Shown here one piece after another: positions 1 through 7,962 of a stretch of DNA of 64,000 nt (positions within the stretch are counted from its first letter, which is position 1; every line of letters starts with the position of its first letter). Origin of the DNA: JABWBD01 sp040768665. GTDB taxonomy: Bacteria > Planctomycetota > Planctomycetia > Pirellulales > Thermoguttaceae. The position numbers were made by a program, and so were the translations under genes. The notes under the pieces are model-generated. The model was not told the origin of the DNA and made no database searches. It saw nothing but the letters and a program-made list of their open reading frames with translations. The stretch lies in contig JAXGMN010000033.1 of assembly GCA_040768665.1 (NCBI GenBank), positions 82,797 to 146,796 on the forward strand, given 5' to 3'.

Positions 1-117
1 GCGGCCGAATGAAACCGACATATGGAAAGGACGACACCGTTCGATCCGGTGGGACACTCGTCGACCACGCGGTTTAGTGAACGATGGAAGTCTTGATAAA
101 CTGCGGGATTCGTCGCC

Positions 118-1824
118 ATGTCGCTCTACAGTTCGATCCGGATGGCGGGCAATACTCTGCAGGCCGACAGCATTGCCCTGCAGGTGGTTGGGCAGAACAT
201 TGCCAATGCCAACACACCCGGCTATATACGCGAAGAGGTGCTCCTCTCGCCCGCCCCAACGCAGCGGCTAGGCGGATTGCTGCTGGGGATGGGCGTTCAA
301 GTCCTTTCCGTCAACCAGAAAATCGACACCTTCCTCGAAGAGCGTCTCCGCAGCGCCGTGAGCGATCAGTTCTCCGCCGAAGCGCAGGAAGAGACCTACC
401 TCCAGCTTGAAGGCATCATCGGCGAACTCAACGACACCGATCTGAGTACGGCGCTGAACCGGTTCTTTGGCAGCATCAACGAGGTTCTCAACCAGCCCGA
501 GAGCGCGTCGGTGCGGAATTTGGCAATGCTCCAGGGAAAGACACTGACGGAGGATATCAAGCGGCTGGCGAACCGTGTCGGCGAGATGCGGTTCGATATC
601 AACCAGCGCGTTACCAATATGGCGTCGGATGTCAACCGCCTTCTCGAAGAGATCCGGACGCTGAATATCCGGATCGCGGAAACCGAGGTGGGCGGTGCGA
701 CGGCCAGCGATGCCGTCGGCCTCCGCGACAAACGTCTGGAAGCCTTGGAAGATCTCGCGGAACTGGTCGACATCCGCGTGCAGGAGCAGGAAAGCGGAGC
801 GGTCGTCGTGTACACCGGCGGCGACTGGCTGGTCTACGAAGGATCGGCAAGGCAGGTCGAGGTCGTGCTCGACAACGATCGCGGAATGTCGGCGTCCAGC
901 ATCCACATTGTCGACGTCGACTCGCCGCTGGAGGTCAGTGCCGGGCAGCTTCATGGCCTCACCACGGCGCGCGACGATGTCCTCGGCGGGTATCTCGACA
1001 AGCTGAACGATTTCGCGCGAACGCTCATCTTCGAGTTCAATCAGCTCTACTCGAAGGGCCAGGGACTGAACGGCTACCAGGAGGTAACCAGCGGGCTTCC
1101 GGTCGACGGCAACAAAGTGCCGCTCAACCGGCCGGAAGCCGGACTGCCCTTCACGCCGGTCAACGGCTCCTTTCAATTGATGGTTTACAACAAGAAGACC
1201 GGCATGGCCAAGACAGCCGACATCCTGGTCGACTTGAATGGCATCGGAGATGACATGTCGCTGGAGGGGTTGCGCGACGCCATCAACGCCGCTGGCGTCG
1301 GTGTCTCCGCCAGCGTCACTCCAACCGGGACCATTACCATCAAGAACGACGGCATCGACCAGGAGTTCGCCTTTGCCAACGACACCAGCGGGATCCTCGC
1401 CGCTTTGGGGATCAACACGTTCTTCACCGGGACCAGTGCAACAGATATCGGGGTTCACCGGGACGTACAAGAAGACCCCGCGAAGTTTGCCGCAAGTCTC
1501 GGAGGAATCGGGCATGATACCGATATTGCGATCGAGATGGCCGCGTTTCTCGATCGGCCCCTGAGTTCGCACAACGGAGAGACGCTCTCGATCGTCTACG
1601 ACCGCATGATCGGCGAGACGACGCAGGGGTCGACCGTCGCCACCGCGACGGCCGAGGGTGCACGAGTCTTCCAGCAGACCCTTCGCGGCCAGAAGCTGGC
1701 CACGAGCGGCGTCAGTCTTGACGAGGAAGCGGTGAAAATGATCGCATACCAGCACTCGTTCCAGGCCTCCGCCCGGTACATCCAGACCCTCACGGATTTG
1801 TTGAACCTCCTGGTGAATCTCTAG
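118..1824 (+). CDS. flgK: Flagellar hook-associated protein FlgK (HAP1)
   Basis: This is the hook-filament junction protein that sits between the hook and FlgL and is exported by the flagellar type III system. The 568-residue product has the FlgK N-terminal D0 signature (QNIANANTPGYIREE, about residues 27-41). Its C-terminal helix is also typical and pairs with the N-terminus (SLDEEAVKMIAYQHSFQA, then TLTDLLNLLVNL at the end). A middle portion around residues 340-440 resembles the inserted domain seen in FlgK and flagellin-IN proteins. Length is normal for the family. The ATG has only a weak GGGA upstream, but the protein starts where FlgK should (MSLYSSIRMAGNTLQA). The 117 bases before it hold no gene that can be supported. 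flgL follows after a repeat array, the usual flgK-flgL order. Confidence 0.97.
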   Translation: MSLYSSIRMAGNTLQADSIALQVVGQNIANANTPGYIREEVLLSPAPTQRLGGLLLGMGVQVLSVNQKIDTFLEERLRSAVSDQFSAEAQEETYLQLEGIIGELNDTDLSTALNRFFGSINEVLNQPESASVRNLAMLQGKTLTEDIKRLANRVGEMRFDINQRVTNMASDVNRLLEEIRTLNIRIAETEVGGATASDAVGLRDKRLEALEDLAELVDIRVQEQESGAVVVYTGGDWLVYEGSARQVEVVLDNDRGMSASSIHIVDVDSPLEVSAGQLHGLTTARDDVLGGYLDKLNDFARTLIFEFNQLYSKGQGLNGYQEVTSGLPVDGNKVPLNRPEAGLPFTPVNGSFQLMVYNKKTGMAKTADILVDLNGIGDDMSLEGLRDAINAAGVGVSASVTPTGTITIKNDGIDQEFAFANDTSGILAALGINTFFTGTSATDIGVHRDVQEDPAKFAASLGGIGHDTDIAIEMAAFLDRPLSSHNGETLSIVYDRMIGETTQGSTVATATAEGARVFQQTLRGQKLATSGVSLDEEAVKMIAYQHSFQASARYIQTLTDLLNLLVNL

Positions 1825-1833
1825 GGGGGGCAG

Positions 1834-2072
1834 CAATGACGAATGACGAATGACCAACGATCAATGACCAATGACCAATGGCTGACCACTGACCACTGAC
1901 CACTGACCACTGACCACTGACCACTGACAACGGACAACTGACCACTGACAACGGACAACTGACCACTGACAACTGACAACTGACAACTGACAACTGACAA
2001 CTGACAACGGACAACTGACAACGGACAACTGACCACTGACAACGGACAACTGACAACTGACAACTGACAACT
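1834..2072. repeat. Heptanucleotide tandem array between flgK and flgL
   Basis: About 34 imperfect 7-nt units fill almost the whole flgK-flgL spacer. The first units are of the type CAATGAC or GAATGAC, and later ones are TGACCAC, TGACAAC or GGACAAC. The 7-nt phase is kept throughout. Because the unit contains TGA and its period is not a multiple of three, the plus strand has stops in every frame within 21 nt. The minus strand is stop-free in all three frames and would encode SVVSGQW-type repeats, which are almost certainly not made. The array ends 8 nt before the flgL ATG and occupies the place where a ribosome binding site would be. Confidence 0.95.
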
Positions 2073-2080
2073 AGCGCGCC

Positions 2081-5000
2081 ATGAGCATCATCGGCATCCC
2101 GACCACCCGCGTCAGCGATCTGTTCGTGCGCGATCGCATACTGCGGCAGGTGCAGTACGATCAGCGAGAGTTGTACCGCGCGCAAATGAAGCTGAGCACG
2201 GGCCACCGGTTTCAACTTCCGAGCGAAGCGCCGGTCGCCGCGATGCAGATCCTTAGTCTCCAGCGCCTCATCGAGCGGAAGGACCAGGTGAAGACGAACC
2301 TGGACACCAATCAGACGTTCCTCACCGCCACCGACGTCGCCATGTCGCGAATCTCATCGATCGTCGCCGAGGCCCGCGGGGTGGCGCTGGGCGTTCTCGG
2401 CACTACCGCTTCGGATACGCAGCGTCAGGCAGCGGTGCAGCAAATCCAGGAAGTCACCAAACAGGTGTTCGACGCCGGAAACCAGAAGTTCCGTGGACGC
2501 TACCTCTTCGCCGGCACCAGCACCATGGTCCGGCCGTTCCAATTTGCGGACGAAAACTACATCGAGTACGTAGGCAACGAACGGAGACTGTCCAGTTACG
2601 CCGACGTCGACTTGTTGTTCGACAGCAATCTGACCGGCAGCGAGGTGTTTGGCGCGGTCTCGGCGGAAGTCCGCGGCGCGGATCTCCATCCCGCCCTGAG
2701 CCGCAACACCCGGCTTGCCGACCTCCGCGGAGGCGAAGGGATCAGCGAGGGCACTCTGGAGATCTCCGGTGGAGGCGACCCGATCTTCGTCGAAATCGCC
2801 GGCCTGGAGACGATCGGCGACGTTGCCGCCAAGATCCGCACGGAGGGTGCGGAGCTTCCCGACGGCAAGTGGCTCACCGCGGACGTCACGCCCGAGGGCC
2901 TCGTCGTTGAGCTTCACGCACCCGATGGCGTCTCGCCAGGCCACCTCCTGATCCGCGAGGTCGGCGGCGGTGTTACGGCCTACGAACTGGGGATCCTTCG
3001 CAAGGAGGACGCCGGTCCCAAGGTGGAAGGCGATCCGCTTCGCCCGAAGCTACGCAACACGACAATGCTGCGAGATACCCTCGGCACGCGCGCCATGGCG
3101 TTCTTGCACATGGTCGGAACCGACAACGATCTGGTGATCGAGGCCGATCGCAACGGCTCGTCCATCAACGGAATGAACGTCAACGGCATCCAGGTCGAGA
3201 TTGTCAACGACCCGGCCGTCTATGCCGGTCACGAAGTCGTCGAACTGAGCGGCGGCAAGCTCACGATTCGCATTGAAGAAGGAGCAACCAACGCCCAACA
3301 CGTTATCGCCGCCTTCGAAAAATACTACGACGCGGAAACGATGCCTTTCCGCGCTACGCTCGACTCGGTCGAAGGCAAGGAAGGCCTGGGCGTAGTGGCC
3401 GCCACCGATCCGGCCGACCCGATCTTCACCGCGTGGGGCAGCGGAGAGAACCTCGACCAGCAACACGGCCTGATCATCAAGAACGGCCATCAGGACGTAA
3501 CGGTTCCCTTGACAACCGCCCAGACCGTCGAGGATCTGCTCAACGCCGTCAACGGCAAACGTGCCGGGCTGATGGCGGAAATCAACGAAGCAGGCACCGG
3601 CATCAACATTCGGTCCCGATACAGCGGGGCCGACTTCTCCATCGGCGAAAACGGAGGACAGACGGCGAGCCAGTTGGGCCTGCGAACCTTCACGGCGGCC
3701 ACGCGGCTGGAGGACCTGAATTTCGGCCGTGGCGTGGTCGACTACGAAGGCATCGGCACGAAAGCAACGGCGATCTTCGACCTGCCCGGCGAGCAGAACA
3801 ACCTCATCTTTCGCGCCCGCACCAGCGGCGCCCAATGGAACAGCACGACGATACGCCTCGAAGAGGCTCCGCCAGGCGGCAGCCTGTCGATGACCTACAA
3901 TCCCGATCCGATCCACCGCGAGATCGTCTTCCAGATCGAGCCGGACACGACCGCCAACGACGTCCTCGCGCTGTTTCGGAGCACCCCCGGCGCCCGTGAC
4001 GACTTCGAGATCGAGCTGGATCCCCTTGACGGATTGCCGAATGCGGGAACCGGGATCGTCACGCCGGCCACGTCCGTCACGGCGGGTGGCGACTGCGAGA
4101 ACTCCGACTTCTCGATCACCCGGCGCGATGGGGTTGTCCTCGAAATCAACGTGAACGGGGCGCAAACGATTCAGGACGTTCTGGACGCGATTAACGGCCA
4201 CGCGGAGAATACGCCCGTTGACTCCTCCGATCCCAACAGCCCGCCGGCGCTGTGGGCTCAACTGGCTTCGCACGGCAACGGCATCGAACTGGTCGACAAC
4301 AGCATCGGCGGCGGCACGCTCACGGTGCGGCGTGCCACACTGAGCACGGCCGCGATCGGACTGGGGCTCGTTCCCGAAGGAAGCGAGACCAACTCTCAGA
4401 CGATTGCGGGGACGGCGGCGGCTTCGCCGCCGATTCTCCTTGCGCCCGGCGGCACGATGGTCGTCCAGGCCGACTATCCCGGCGCCTACGCCAATCAGGT
4501 CCGGGTCGTTTTCGAGGACGCCGGCCTGGATCCCCCAAGCTTCACATACACATCGGATCTAAGCGGCATCACGCTCACGTTTGCAATCCAGCCGGATACG
4601 GAAGCACACCAGCTTAGCACCCTCCTGGAAAACGATCCCGTGGCCGGCGCCCGCTACTCAATCCATATCGAGGGCAACGATGGGTCCGGCACGATCGCGG
4701 ATACCACTACACAGGTGCTGACGGGCGGTACCGGGGAAACACTCTCCGGCTCCGACGTGAATCCCATGGAGACCGAGGGACTCTTCACCGCCTTGAGCCG
4801 CCTGCAGCAAGCCTTGGAGACCAACAACATCCAGGAGGCCACGCGCGCGATCGAGTTGCTCGACGAATCGGTTCTCAATCTGAACTTCTCGCGGGCGGAA
4901 GTGGGCGCCCGGCAGCAGGGGCTCGACATCCTCAAGAACCGCCTGGACGCCGAGGAGATCGATCTGAAGGAGGTGCTCTCGCTGAACTATGACATCGACA

Positions 5001-5104
5001 TGGTCGAAGTCATCTCGGAGTTCACCGGCCGCCAGGCGGCCTTCGAAGCCGCCCTGCGAGCGACGGCCCAGATTTCGCAAATGACGTTGCTCAATTATCT
5101 GTGA
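2081..5104 (+). CDS. flgL: Flagellar hook-associated protein FlgL (HAP3), unusually long
   Basis: FlgL is the second junction protein, which receives the flagellin filament. The N-terminal 150 residues are FlgL/flagellin-like (QVQYDQRELYRAQMKLSTGHRF, ending near KFRGRYLFAGT). The last 110 residues carry the partner helix (FSRAEVGARQQGLDILKNRL, then FEAALRATAQISQMTLLNYL). Between them lie roughly 700 extra residues made of repeated beta-rich segments of the flagellin-IN type (for example VNGAQTIQDVLDAIN and TTAQTVEDLLNAVN). FlgL of other phyla is about 300 residues, so at 1007 residues this one must carry a large surface-exposed domain. No Shine-Dalgarno sequence is visible because the heptad array abuts the ATG. 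The sulfatase gene starts 10 nt after the stop. Confidence 0.95.
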   Translation: MSIIGIPTTRVSDLFVRDRILRQVQYDQRELYRAQMKLSTGHRFQLPSEAPVAAMQILSLQRLIERKDQVKTNLDTNQTFLTATDVAMSRISSIVAEARGVALGVLGTTASDTQRQAAVQQIQEVTKQVFDAGNQKFRGRYLFAGTSTMVRPFQFADENYIEYVGNERRLSSYADVDLLFDSNLTGSEVFGAVSAEVRGADLHPALSRNTRLADLRGGEGISEGTLEISGGGDPIFVEIAGLETIGDVAAKIRTEGAELPDGKWLTADVTPEGLVVELHAPDGVSPGHLLIREVGGGVTAYELGILRKEDAGPKVEGDPLRPKLRNTTMLRDTLGTRAMAFLHMVGTDNDLVIEADRNGSSINGMNVNGIQVEIVNDPAVYAGHEVVELSGGKLTIRIEEGATNAQHVIAAFEKYYDAETMPFRATLDSVEGKEGLGVVAATDPADPIFTAWGSGENLDQQHGLIIKNGHQDVTVPLTTAQTVEDLLNAVNGKRAGLMAEINEAGTGINIRSRYSGADFSIGENGGQTASQLGLRTFTAATRLEDLNFGRGVVDYEGIGTKATAIFDLPGEQNNLIFRARTSGAQWNSTTIRLEEAPPGGSLSMTYNPDPIHREIVFQIEPDTTANDVLALFRSTPGARDDFEIELDPLDGLPNAGTGIVTPATSVTAGGDCENSDFSITRRDGVVLEINVNGAQTIQDVLDAINGHAENTPVDSSDPNSPPALWAQLASHGNGIELVDNSIGGGTLTVRRATLSTAAIGLGLVPEGSETNSQTIAGTAAASPPILLAPGGTMVVQADYPGAYANQVRVVFEDAGLDPPSFTYTSDLSGITLTFAIQPDTEAHQLSTLLENDPVAGARYSIHIEGNDGSGTIADTTTQVLTGGTGETLSGSDVNPMETEGLFTALSRLQQALETNNIQEATRAIELLDESVLNLNFSRAEVGARQQGLDILKNRLDAEEIDLKEVLSLNYDIDMVEVISEFTGRQAAFEAALRATAQISQMTLLNYL

Positions 5105-5113
5105 GCGTAGTAG

Positions 5114-6613
5114 ATGCTTCGGAATTCGTCTCCTATCCTGCTTTTCATCCTGCCCGTGCTCCTTTGCGTTTGCTCGACGGCCGGAGCGGATCGCCCCAAT
5201 ATCCTTCTCGTTCTCGTTGACGATCTGAAGCCCGTGCTGGGTTGCTATGGGGATCCGGTGGCGAAAACGCCGCACATCGATCAGCTCGCCGCCCGCGGGA
5301 TGCGTTTCGACCTCGCCTACTGCAATCAGGCTGTCTGCGCGCCCTCACGGTTCACGCTCATGCTCGGTTCGCGGTCCACGTCAACCGGGCTGTACGGACT
5401 CGGCAGCCAACTGCGCCGGAAGCTGCCCGACGCCGTCACCCTGCCCCAGTTCTTCGCGCGGTACGGTTACCGCACGCAATCGCTCGGCAAAGTCTTTCAT
5501 ATCGGCCACGGCAACGAGGGCGACCCGCAGTCGTTCCTTGTTCCCCTGTTCCAAGACAAAGTCATCGAGTACCTGACCCCCGAGAGCACCGACGGAGGCC
5601 GGCTCACGCGCGAAGAGGCATTGTTCACAAATCAGCAACTCGGGGCGACCGGCTCGCTGCCGCGGGGCGCCGCATTCGAATCGCCGGCGGCGGACGATAC
5701 CGACTATGCCGATGGCCGCGTGGCGGCCGAGACCATCCGCCGCCTCAAGGCCGCCAAGACCCGCCGCGAGAGGCAGGGCACTCCGTTCTTCATCGCCGTG
5801 GGGTTCGTGCGTCCGCATTTGCCTTTCTGCGTGCCGAAAAGGTACTGGGACCTCTATGATCCTGCCGAGCTCCCCATGCCGCAGTACGAAAAGGCTCCGG
5901 CGGGCTCGCCCCGCGTCGCCTACAAACGCGGCGGAGAGATCGCCGCTTACCAACCCGTCCCGGAGGATGCCGGCGCCAAGTATTCGGCCGAGCTCAAGCG
6001 CCGCCTGATCCACGGCTATTACGCGAGCACAAGCTTTGCCGACGCCCAGATCGGCAAGGTGGTCGCCGAACTCGACCGGCTCGGGCTCGCCGACGAGACC
6101 GTCGTCGTTCTTTGGGGCGACCACGGCTTTCACCTGGGCGACCTCGGCATCTGGACGAAGCACACCAATTACGAGCAGGCAAATCGAATTCCCTTGCTCA
6201 TGGTGGTTCCCGGCATCGCCCGTCCCGGCAGTTCAACTCGGCAACTTGTCGAAAGCGTTGATATTTACCCGACCCTGGCTGAACTTGCCGGCCTGCCTGC
6301 CCCGCAAGGGCCGCAGTTTATGGACGGCGTGAGCCTTGTGCCTGTCCTCAAGGATCCGGCGGCGCGGGTCCGCGATCACGCATACCATGCTTTCCCGCGT
6401 GGCAGAGTCCTCGGGCGAGCGATTCGAACGGAGCGTTACCGGCTGGTCGAGTGGAAACGGCCGGCAGCGCCCGCCGATACCGGGGAGTTCGAGCTCTACG
6501 ACTACCGGACGGATCCGCTGGAAACGACGAATCTCGCCCACGACCGCCCCGACGTCGTCGAGCAACTCCGCGCCATCCTCGCCCGCCATCCCCACCCGGT
6601 TCCCCTGGACTGA
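5114..6613 (+). CDS. Secreted sulfatase, iduronate-2-sulfatase-like
   Basis: This is a type I sulfatase that would hydrolyse sulfate esters on polysaccharide or glycosaminoglycan-like substrates. The 499-residue protein starts with a Sec signal peptide (to about residue 24). It then has the metal-binding NILLVLVDDLKP stretch with D36 and D37. The formylglycine motif is CAPSR, with C75 as the residue oxidised to formylglycine, followed by a G-S-R-S-T-S-T-G-L-Y-G tail. A second metal site lies in LWGDHGFHLGD around residue 336. The DDLKPVLGCYGDP and GKVFHIGHGN signatures place it with iduronate-2-sulfatase-like enzymes, but the true substrate cannot be read from sequence. It begins 10 nt after flgL, so it may be cotranscribed with it although functionally unrelated. 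An inverted repeat follows the stop. Confidence 0.93.
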   Translation: MLRNSSPILLFILPVLLCVCSTAGADRPNILLVLVDDLKPVLGCYGDPVAKTPHIDQLAARGMRFDLAYCNQAVCAPSRFTLMLGSRSTSTGLYGLGSQLRRKLPDAVTLPQFFARYGYRTQSLGKVFHIGHGNEGDPQSFLVPLFQDKVIEYLTPESTDGGRLTREEALFTNQQLGATGSLPRGAAFESPAADDTDYADGRVAAETIRRLKAAKTRRERQGTPFFIAVGFVRPHLPFCVPKRYWDLYDPAELPMPQYEKAPAGSPRVAYKRGGEIAAYQPVPEDAGAKYSAELKRRLIHGYYASTSFADAQIGKVVAELDRLGLADETVVVLWGDHGFHLGDLGIWTKHTNYEQANRIPLLMVVPGIARPGSSTRQLVESVDIYPTLAELAGLPAPQGPQFMDGVSLVPVLKDPAARVRDHAYHAFPRGRVLGRAIRTERYRLVEWKRPAAPADTGEFELYDYRTDPLETTNLAHDRPDVVEQLRAILARHPHPVPLD

Positions 6614-6638
6614 AATCGCCCCCGAAGGCAGACTTGGA

Positions 6639-6735
6639 GGCCCTAACAAAACGGGGACAGGCACCTCGCAAAAACGCCTATTCTCCGTGTTTTACGAGTG
6701 CTTGGCTCGGAGCCAGTCCCCGTTTTGCTAGGGCC
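6639..6735. repeat. Inverted repeat of the GGGGACAGG...CCAGTCCCC family
   Basis: Two arms of about 24 nt (6639-6662 and 6711-6735) are near-perfect reverse complements, each ending in the core AACGGGGACAGGC. The spacer is about 48 nt. The element lies 26 nt after the sulfatase stop and could also act as a transcription terminator. The same core recurs in the two elements at 57105-57212 and 59460-59585, so this is a dispersed REP-like family. No transposase lies next to it. Confidence 0.8.
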
Positions 6736-6745
6736 TTTTGATTGC

Positions 6746-6836
6746 CAGATGCCTGTTCCCGGTTTGGTCGGGCCGCAGATTCCCTGGCGTCCGCTGAAAA
6801 AACCGTCGCGGCGAGGTGCCTGTGCCCGTTTCTGAA
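6746..6836. repeat. Decayed half-sites of the same REP-like family
   Basis: Two direct copies of a GATGCCTGTTCCCGGTTT / GAGGTGCCTGTGCCCGTTT type half-site occur here. They are the reverse complement of the arm core of the element just upstream. They look like degenerate remnants. No gene is seen between the sulfatase stop and the aldolase start. Confidence 0.5.
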
Positions 6837-6912
6837 CCGACGGCTCTTGCATCGAACTCCAGCGGCGGGAGAATGACGGGACGGTCATCCACGAACCAAA
6901 GGACCTGTTCCC

Positions 6913-7710
6913 ATGCGCACCAATAACGTCAAGCAAAGACTCCGGGAAGGCAAACCCACGTTCGGCACGTGGCTTTCCCTCGGCGAAATCCAGACAACCC
7001 GCGTGCTCGCGAGAAGTGGCTTCGAATGGCTCACGCTCGACCTCGAGCACGCACCGGTCGACTGGTCCCAAGCGGCCATGATTTTCGCCTTGGTCGCCGA
7101 CGCCGGCTGCGTTCCGCTGGTCCGCGTGCCGGTCGGCGACCTCTACTGCATCAAGCGCGTCCTTGACGCCGGCGCCTGGGGCATCGTCGTCCCCATGGTC
7201 GAAACGGTCGAGCAGGCCAAAACCGCGATCGCCGCGGCAAAATACCCGCCGCTGGGCTTCCGGAGCGTCGGCGGCGGGATGCACGTGCTCAATTTCGACA
7301 CCTCGGCCGAGGAGTACTACGAGCGGGCGAACGACGAGATCCTCGTCGTTCTGCAGACCGAAAGCCCCCGAGGGATCGACAACGCCGAGGCCATCTACAG
7401 CCTCCCCGGCTGTGACGCCATCTTTGTCGGCCCGGCCGATCTCCGCCGCACCATGCGTACATCCGATGGACGCAAACCGACCGACGAAGAGCATGAGGCC
7501 ATGATCCAGCGCGTCATCCAAATCGGCAAGAAAACCCGTACCCCCACCGGCATTCACGCGATGGATCCGCAGTCCGCCCTCCACCGCGCCGCCCAAGGCA
7601 TGCAATTCATCGCCGTCGGCAGCGACCTCCGGATGATGAACCTCAAGGCCCAAGAGTTCGCCCGCGCCCTCTGGCCGCAGCAGGAGAAAAAGGACATTGC
7701 CAGGTACTGA
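6913..7710 (+). CDS. HpcH/HpaI family class II aldolase
   Basis: This is a metal-dependent aldolase that cleaves 2-keto-3-deoxy (or 4-hydroxy-2-keto) acids to pyruvate plus an aldehyde. Characterised members include HpaI, GarL and RhmA. The 265-residue protein has every hallmark residue in place: GTWLSLG at 18-24, catalytic H46 in DLEHAP, R71 in VRVP, metal ligand E150 in QTESPRGI and metal ligand D176 in FVGPADL. These match H45, R70, E149 and D175 of E. coli HpaI. The setting among secreted carbohydrate enzymes suggests a sugar-acid substrate such as a deoxy-rhamnonate or deoxy-glucarate, but this is inference. It is followed by a 252-nt stretch with no supportable gene and then a convergent gene. 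Confidence 0.93.
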   Translation: MRTNNVKQRLREGKPTFGTWLSLGEIQTTRVLARSGFEWLTLDLEHAPVDWSQAAMIFALVADAGCVPLVRVPVGDLYCIKRVLDAGAWGIVVPMVETVEQAKTAIAAAKYPPLGFRSVGGGMHVLNFDTSAEEYYERANDEILVVLQTESPRGIDNAEAIYSLPGCDAIFVGPADLRRTMRTSDGRKPTDEEHEAMIQRVIQIGKKTRTPTGIHAMDPQSALHRAAQGMQFIAVGSDLRMMNLKAQEFARALWPQQEKKDIARY

Positions 7711-7962
7711 GGGCAATGGAATGTTGGAGGATTGGAGCTTCTTTTCCGCACGTTGCGTTCGCATTTTCTCCGAGTTTCGTCAGGGTCGCAAGCCAGGCAT
7801 CATAGCCGGCGGCCGGGACTCCCAAGAGATGAGGAGATTGCGATGGAGGGGTGAAAGCTGGGACGCCGACGTGGTCGCGTGTCCCGCGAGATCTTCGAGG
7901 ACATGACCCACCGCATTGCTGACCAAAACCGACGCCTCTTTTTTGGTGGGATGCCGCGTGTT

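Noticed and set aside
1..117. Possible C-terminal end of an upstream flagellar gene before flgK (frames stopping at 12 and at 75)
   Set aside because: Too short to show any family signature, and both candidate ends are consistent with chance.
1790..2215. Long minus-strand frames made of SVVSGQW-like repeats
   Set aside because: They arise because the 7-nt array has no stops on that strand. No ribosome binding site, and the composition is that of the repeat.
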